Source of the DNA: Chalciporus piperatus | Lineage: Eukaryota > Basidiomycota > Agaricomycetes > Boletales > Boletaceae | Length of the DNA stretch: 64,000 nt | Direction of reading: 5' to 3' | Assembly: GCA_038093975.1 (NCBI GenBank) | Contig: JBBPTG010000001.1 | Coordinates: 1,054,001-1,118,000 of the forward strand | Shown: positions 57,875 to 64,000 of the stretch, piece after piece | Layout of the letters: each line of letters starts with the position of its first letter | Position numbering within the stretch: the stretch's first letter is position 1 | Made by a program: the position numbers and the translations under genes | Notes under the pieces: model-generated | The model's input: the letters and a program-made list of their open reading frames with translations, nothing else | The model's database searches: none | What the model was told of the DNA's origin: nothing

Positions 57875-60800
57875 TCATTGTCCAACCCCACCCGGCCGAG
57901 CACCCGTCTGCTGAGAACCCGTCCCGCCTTTGATCTTCCCTAACCAGCTCCTCTTCTTCCCTTGGCCATCACCTTGAGCCCCAGACCCTCGTGGATTGTT
58001 GGTAACATCTGTGATGATCTCAGAGGGAGTGACACCAGTATTCCCTCGGCGTCCAGGTGATTGTCCAGCTTTTCGCGCAGAGGCTCCGCGGACTGGTGTA
58101 AAGCCAGCAGGATGCCCATGTGCTCGACGCAAACGAGGCGTTGGAACGCTCCTGAGAGCCATGTCGGTTGGATAGTATCCTTCAGGGGGGACACCTTCCC
58201 TTTCGTCGTCATCCGGTGCAGGACGCTTCCTGCCAGCAGACATCTCGAGTCCGGATGGTTCGTTCGTCCTGCCTGGTGTGTGTGATGAAGGTAATGTAAA
58301 GGTTGGCTGGGGCTGAGGCTCTGGCGTCTTTGACCTCAAAGATGGCGATAGACGAGAGCTCTCGCCTGAGCTCATGACCGTGAGCGTTGGTGCGGGTGGA
58401 ACGGGTTGGATGGGTGAGATGGGAGCTGAAGGCGATGCTCTCTTCGGAGGAGGTGCAAGCTCGGATTGTTCTTGAGATTGGCTTTTCATCGAGGCAAGCT
58501 TCGCCTGCAAAGCTTGCACTTTCCGAGTCAAGGATTCAACCTTGCTCGACAACTTCTTGTTCGCTTTCAGCGTCCTGCAAGAATCATTTCCCGTCAGATG
58601 CATTGGTAGTCCATCGTTCGCAACTCACTCCAAAATTCGATCATCGTACTCTTCTATCTCTTGCGTTTTCACACCAAGTAGATCATCCATCTCCCTGTTC
58701 CTTTCTTCAAGGTCGGCGAGAGCTGAACGAAGTTCTGGACCGGACTGGAGAGATGCGACCTCGCGGCGAAGTGCTGAGACTACTTTCTCGTGCTGTGTCG
58801 CTTGCAGAGTAAGGTTGAATTCCGCGGCTTTGCCAGCCTTTTCGGATTCTGCGAGGTTCATCTGTGATTGTTGAAGTCTTTCTTTCAGCGCTAGGCACGC
58901 GTCTTCGCTACAGACACAATGAGAACCACCAACTGAACAGAATTGGTTTTCTTACCTTTCCCTAACCTGGTTTTCCAGGTACCGTGTCAAAGATGCGAAT
59001 CGCTGGATTTCGCTCTCAAGACCGGTGATCTGAGTTTGCAGAGACTGTTGTTCCTCATGTAGGGCTTCTGCTTGTGCCAGTTGCTCGTGCATGTCGGCGA
59101 TGGTCTGACGAAGTTCCTTCTCGAGGTCATTGGCAGCAGCATCACGAGCTTCATGTGACTTCAGCTCTTCACGAAGCTCCCCTTGAGCACGAGCGTGTGC
59201 CTCGGATACTTCCTGAAGCTGCTGGCGCAGTTCATCCACTTCTTGTTCGCGATCTTCGAGATTACTGGCAAGAAGGTCAGCTTCCCGTTTGCACTCCGCT
59301 TCCAAAGTGATCATATTGGCAATGTGATCAGTGTGCAATGCGTGTAATTGTTGTTCGGTCCCGGCTAGACGATTCTCCAGATCTTCTCTGGCCGCAGCAA
59401 ATTCTTGAACAGCGTCCTGATGGCGGTTCTCGAGCTCTGTAAAACTCTCTTGCTTCGCTTGGAGTCTGGCGCGGACGTCTTCGAGCTCTTCGAGTAAACG
59501 GGCGGTTTCCTCGCTTTGTCCACTTCGCGTATCCGTCAGCTCCTCCGCTCCCATTCGTTCTTCTAATTCCTTAGACATGGCAGCGATGCGCTCTTCGAGC
59601 TCTGTCTCGGCCTCAGCATGGCAAGCCCGACTTTCTTCGAGCTGCAACTTCGCCGCCACAAGTTCCTCCTCCTTGGTCCGTAGTGAGGAACGCAAGGAGT
59701 CTACGTCCTGCAGCTGAAGGGTAAGCTCGGATAGCTGCTTTTCTAGGAGGCAAGTCTTCTGGTCACTAGTATCCAGTTGCTGTTGCAATGCGTCAACTTG
59801 AGCTCGATGATGCTCCGCGGTCCTGCTAGAGGACAGCTCTGATGCAGCCGAGATATCTGTCAGTTGCTGGTGTAGCTTGCGTGTTTCTTCGTCAGCGTCG
59901 TCGATGAGAGCGTTTTTCCGTTCAAGATCTTGTTCAAGAAGGAGTAGTCGTGATTTCAGAGATGCGGCGTGTTGGTAGGATTGTTGAAGCTTCCGAATGG
60001 AATGGTTGCAAGCTTGGGAAACGATGGCGAGAGACACCACAACCACCCGCAACTCGGCACTCTGCTTCAAGTTCTCCACCTCCAGTGATTGTGAATGATG
60101 AACGGCAGCGTTCAGATGGTTGTTCAAATGTTGTCGATCGTGCCTGAGAGAGTCGAGCTCGCGGATGTACTCCGAGTTGGCAGCCTCCAGCTCTGCAAGA
60201 CGTGAAGTTGAATCCAGTTTGGCTTCGCTGTCGCGTCGAGCCTGCCGTAGTTGTTCCTCCAGTCTTTCCACCTCCTCCTCGGCTGCCTCCAACTTCTGGA
60301 TAGCATCGTCCCTCGCGCCTCTCGCCTCCGCGCAATCTTCGACCATCGCATCCTTCTGAGAGGCGAGCAGCTCAAGCTCCGAGGTCAACTCCGCGATGCG
60401 TTCTTCCTCGAGCTTCACGTTGGTCTCTAATCGACGGATATCATGCTGGTAATCGCTGATCTCCTGGGTACGATGGAAAGCGCGTGTCTCAAGATCCTGT
60501 ATGCGATTCTTGAGGGTCTGCGCGGCCTCTGACGCAGACATATCCGAGAGTTGCTGGGCTTGAAGGGCACTATAGCGCTCCTGAACATCAGCGAGTCCGT
60601 CTTGTGCGCGGTCAAGATCGTCTTGCAGGTTCGTGATATGGAGGGCAAGTGAGTTACGCTCAGACTCGAGATCCTGGTAAGATTTGTTGAGGGCAGCGAA
60701 ACGCTCCTCGGTCACAAGCAGGCTTCCGTGGGCATCTTGCCGCGCAGCCTCAGAGGCTTTGATATCCTCTACTAGAGAATGTACCTGCCCTAGGAGATCG

Positions 60801-62622
60801 GCGACTTCAGAAGCCGAGCGAGTGCGTTCTTCGTCTGACTGAGGTGACTCCTTGGAGATTGAGTTGAGTTGGAAAAGAAGGCTATCTCGTTCTTGTTCGT
60901 TGATGGCCAGTAGCTGCTTCTGGTCGTCAATAAGTGCAAGCGCGTTGCGTAATTGTGAATCAGAAGAAGTGAGATCGGCGGAAGCTGCGGATAGGTTGTC
61001 TTCAGAGTGTTCGAGACGGCTTTGCAAATTGGATATTACGATGGTGAAGGTCGCCGCGCATGAGACCAAACGCTGCATTCTCGCCTCTAGATCGCGCAGG
61101 TCTGTGGCGTGTGTGGTCGTCTCCGCCTCGTGTGCCCGGTCGGACAATTGGGCTGTTAAGGAAGCGATGCGGGCTTGCGCGCCTTCGGTTGTGATGCGGT
61201 ACTCGACCTCTGAGAACTCGAGGGCGCGCTTCAACTCATCTCGCTCGTTTCGCAATCGATCGATCGCTTGTAGCAAAGTCTGGATATGATCGGCCAGGGC
61301 GGATTGGTCTGGATGATCGATGGCCATGGCGTCGGGAGATTGAGGTGATCGGCGACCGCCTTGGGTGGAGAGCGCGTCGAGTTCAGCCTGGAGCTCGCTG
61401 TCGTACAAAATTAGCAAAGGAAGACCGGACGTTCGCAAAACTCAACAACTTACGCATGTCTGGCCTCCAACTGTTTGATTTCACGTTCGCTAGCCTTCAA
61501 GCGCTGACGGCTCTCTGCTATCTCCGTCTCAGAGGCTTCACAACGTCTAGCCAACTCCTCATTTTCGCGAAGCAGATTGCTCCGGTGCTCTTCGCTGCGG
61601 CGGAACTTTTCGCCTTCCGCCTTCAGCTGACTCTGCAGCTTGTTGACCGTAGCTTGAGTCGTCCGGGTGGCATAACCTTCAGCAGCCAACTTCTCCAAGG
61701 CTGCGATCTTGGCCGCGTCTTCATCGATCCTCTTCAGCAGCTCTTCCTCACGTTCTCCACCGTTCTCCGTCTCCCCCAGTGCCTCGATGTCCTCCTCCTT
61801 CTGCTCCAAGCGCGAAAGGAGCTCCGATATCCGTTTCTGGCCAGCTTTCTCCGCAGATATACGCACGTTCTCCGCCTTCACCAAATCGGCTTGCGCTTGA
61901 GCGAGCTTCTGTTGCAACGTATGAAGAGACTTTTCCTTCGTAACCAACTGTGCCTTCGTCTCGTTCAACTCCTGTTCCATGGCCGGGAGACGGAAATTCG
62001 AGACTGACGAAGAACGAGGTCTGCCTGGGCGAGGAATATTTGACATAGAAGCTTTCGCCTCGTGACTCTGCACGATCTGCTGCAATTCATGCACGCGAGA
62101 CTCGAGAGCACGCTTCTCTCGTTGAACAGCCTGGTGTTCTGTGGTATTCGTTTGAGAGTGAAGTGAAACGGTATCGAGCGTCGATTCGAGTTCTTTCCTC
62201 GCGCGCTCTTCGGCCTTAAGCTTCTCTTGGGTGGATTGCAGGGCGAGCTCAGAATTTCGTAGAGACATGCGCTCCCTCTTGAGGTCAGCAGAGCGAGCAG
62301 AAAGGTCGCCCTCCAACTGGAGAGCTCTTTCAGCCTCTCTATTTAACTACGTCGATGTGTCAGTAGGACATCACACGACCAATGAAAGTAATGCTGACTT
62401 TGTAAACGGCTTCATTGAACGACGCCCTTAGCTCTTCAAGTTCCGCATCGCGTCTCATGAGTTGAGTTCGTAGTCCTGCATTTTCGGTTTCTGAAAGATG
62501 TCTCGATGAGCATGCTCGAATGGCAATCGGACAGTAGTTCGCCAACCTCGGCTTGCGAGCTTGTCCTTGAGCGCCTGAGTTTCTTCTGAGATGTCGTTCT
62601 TCCCAAGATCCCTTAAGGACAT
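57875..62622 (-). CDS. Long coiled-coil protein, 1,493 aa, function unknown
   Basis: Six exons (62622-62547, 62490-62399, 62346-61454, 61397-58956, 58907-58629, 58574-57875) give 1,493 codons. From about residue 15 to 1,310 nearly everything is heptad-repeat coiled coil (for example ERALQLEGDLSARSADLKRE), with short breaks rich in Ser/Pro such as ASMSNIPRPGRPRSSSVSN and STQGGRRSPQSPD. The last 180 residues are disordered, Pro/Ser-rich, with many S-P/T-P sites and a likely nuclear signal (AGRKRPAPDDDERE; GQGKKRSWLGKIKGG). I do not recognise the family. A spindle-pole, nuclear-envelope or chromosome scaffold would fit the design but this is inference. The 814-codon fourth exon is unusually long for this window. 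Confidence 0.85.
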
Positions 62623-62886
62623 GGTGGATGGTAGGCTGTGGTGGAAAGCCCGGACGTCGTCTTGATCGATGAAGACCCTCGCAATCAGGTCTTAGACTAT
62701 TGCTTGCTCTATTACAAGTCAAAGTCAAGTCAGGCAGCCGACCTCAAACTTGGCCACGCAAACAACCGTACACAAAGTGGACGCGTTCGATCACGTGGTC
62801 GTGTTCTTTATTCTGGCAACCGCACGTTGAGTCGAGCAACTTAAATTACAGGATATTCAAGCCTTCTAACACATCTATGTCTCAGC

Positions 62887-64000
62887 CTAGCCTCCAATTC
62901 CGTCCGTGGCCAGTCCCTTGACCAACTTTAAGACCTCAGCTGCAGCCCCCCAAGACGCCTGGTAACCTCCCGCTCTGTCAAGAGAATATCAGTTGTGGAT
63001 TATCTCCTATCTACGAGATCACTCACCCAAAGCCGTACGCATGCACAACGTGCATACTACCTTCTCCCAAACCCGCCGCATCCCAAGGTGTAAGCCCGTG
63101 GTTGTTACCCAGAGGGAACTTGACGACTTCCGCCTCGAGCCGTGCTCCGCCTTTTCTTGCAGGCCGTAATCCTACCTGGTGTCTCAGAATCTTGGTTTTG
63201 CTACTGTCCCGTAGCGAAGGTGCAAGCTCTGCACAGCTCTCGAATATACGCTGTGCGATATCCATGTCAAGAGAGGTATCCCAGCTTCCAGCTTGGAATG
63301 TTCCCCCTAGAAGCGCGGTATCTGGATACTTCTCTCCAGGACGCGGGATAATGTACGTCGCATTCTGTGTCGAATGGTCCTCTGTGCGTATGCTTAAAAG
63401 GCTGAACAGTTTTTGCTCACAAACGTACGCACCGCCCTCGACAGCCAAGAATTCTTGTAGACCAGGCGATTGCACCAAAATTGCCTGACCACGTATCGGA
63501 TATAACTTGGTATCTTCCACGCCAATGATGGATCTCGAGCCTGACATATCGCGGTTAAAATTCTTCCAAAGTAATTTCGCATTCTTCCGCCCACCCAGAG
63601 AACTGGCATTTACGAGTATGCCTCCAGCCCCGACTAATAGCCGCAGCTCTTCCAAGCTTCTCACATGTCGTCGCTCAAAGGTAACATTGCGAGATACCAA
63701 TTCGGATTTCAGCCAAGGAATATACTCTTGAGGATTCACTGATATGGTGCCAAAACGAACTCCGGTAGTGTAAGGTTCTGGGACGTCAGATCGGTCGAGC
63801 TCTCCGAACTGAGGTGGTGATACATGAACCTTCTTGCTTCTTCCTCCCGTAAACGATTGCGGCGTTGCTCACCTCATGAACCAGTTTGCTCCACCACAAC
63901 TCCGAAGGGTCTCCGGCTCGCTTCATATAGATCTTCGATGACAATTTCTGTGTACTATTGAGCCGTGATGAAAATAACTTGAGCTTGGCACATCCACCTT
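62887..64000 (-). CDS. D-amino-acid oxidase-like flavoenzyme, 5' end missing
   Basis: The gene runs off the right edge, so the FAD-binding amino end (GxGxxG) is outside. Visible in order: AGDPSELWWSKLVHE, VRFGTISVNPQEYIPWLKSE, FERRHVRSLEEL, ILVNASSLGGR, GVEDTKLYPIRGQAILVQSP (the R-G-Q of DAAO), TYIIPRPGEKYPDTALLGGT, RHQVGLRPARKGGARLEAE and HVVHAYGFG|AGGYQASWGA, split by an intron near 63018. It ends LKLVKGLATDGIGG at 62887. DAAO oxidises D-amino acids to keto acids with H2O2. The terminus lacks the usual peroxisomal tripeptide. A D-aspartate oxidase is the close alternative. Confidence 0.85.

Noticed and set aside
61345..62007. 220-codon forward open frame
   Set aside because: It mirrors the coiled-coil exon on the other strand; Glu/Lys/Gln codons read backwards give Leu/Phe/Ser-rich sequence.

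Overview
The window is nuclear DNA of a filamentous basidiomycete, most likely an Agaricomycete. Genes are compact and split by many short introns (mostly 47-65 nt, GT-AG, with a few GC-AG). They encode clearly fungal families: Zn2Cys6 and basidiomycete-type forkhead regulators, RIB7, Isc1, Gos1, a basidiomycete-type BTB protein and an intron-containing histone H4. I see no transposon, rRNA, convincing tRNA, CRISPR array or virus. I read about 30 protein genes, two of them cut by the window edges. Exon chains were built by hand from splice consensus, reading frame and family motifs. Where I give a protein length, the exon lengths add up in frame.

Layout. 1-5.6 kb: partial BTB gene, Ctr-type copper transporter, exonuclease V (EXO5), and a serine/proline-rich membrane protein. 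5.8-14.8 kb: two large DExH/DEAH RNA helicases (DHX29/DHX57/Ucp12-like and Prp22/DHX8), divergent across a 112-bp promoter. 15-22.5 kb: Nxt1-like NTF2 protein, Isc1 sphingolipid phospholipase C, HSL-type alpha/beta hydrolase, methionine aminopeptidase 2, histone H4. 22.8-34.2 kb: RIB7, a RhoGEF, an NBR1-like autophagy receptor with four ZZ fingers, aminodeoxychorismate lyase, UTP13. 34.7-43.6 kb: forkhead factor, Zn2Cys6 factor, NIPSNAP protein, and a GT64-like glycosyltransferase joined to a discoidin-like domain. 44-47.2 kb: proteasome beta3 and a MoaA-MoaC (MOCS1) fusion. 47.4-64 kb: GNAT acetyltransferase, TXNDC17-like thioredoxin, Ca2+-regulated aspartate/glutamate carrier, TRM5, TatD/Scn1, GOS1, a 1,493-aa coiled-coil protein, and a partial D-amino-acid oxidase.

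Most genes are housekeeping and need not work together. Recurring themes are RNA metabolism (two helicases, Nxt1, UTP13, TRM5), vitamin or cofactor synthesis (RIB7, PabC, MOCS1), and mitochondrial proteins (AGC, NIPSNAP, and probably TRM5 and MOCS1). Several neighbours are divergent across 92-300 bp and probably share promoters.

The most interesting observations are these. In MOCS1, keeping one intron would make a MoaA protein that ends exactly in Gly-Gly-stop, while splicing makes the MoaA-MoaC fusion. EXO5 carries two ubiquitin-interacting-motif-like segments. A GT64-like enzyme is fused to a discoidin-like domain. The promoter between PUP3 and MOCS1 holds helically spaced GTCAC repeats. 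Three GC-AG introns can be recognised.
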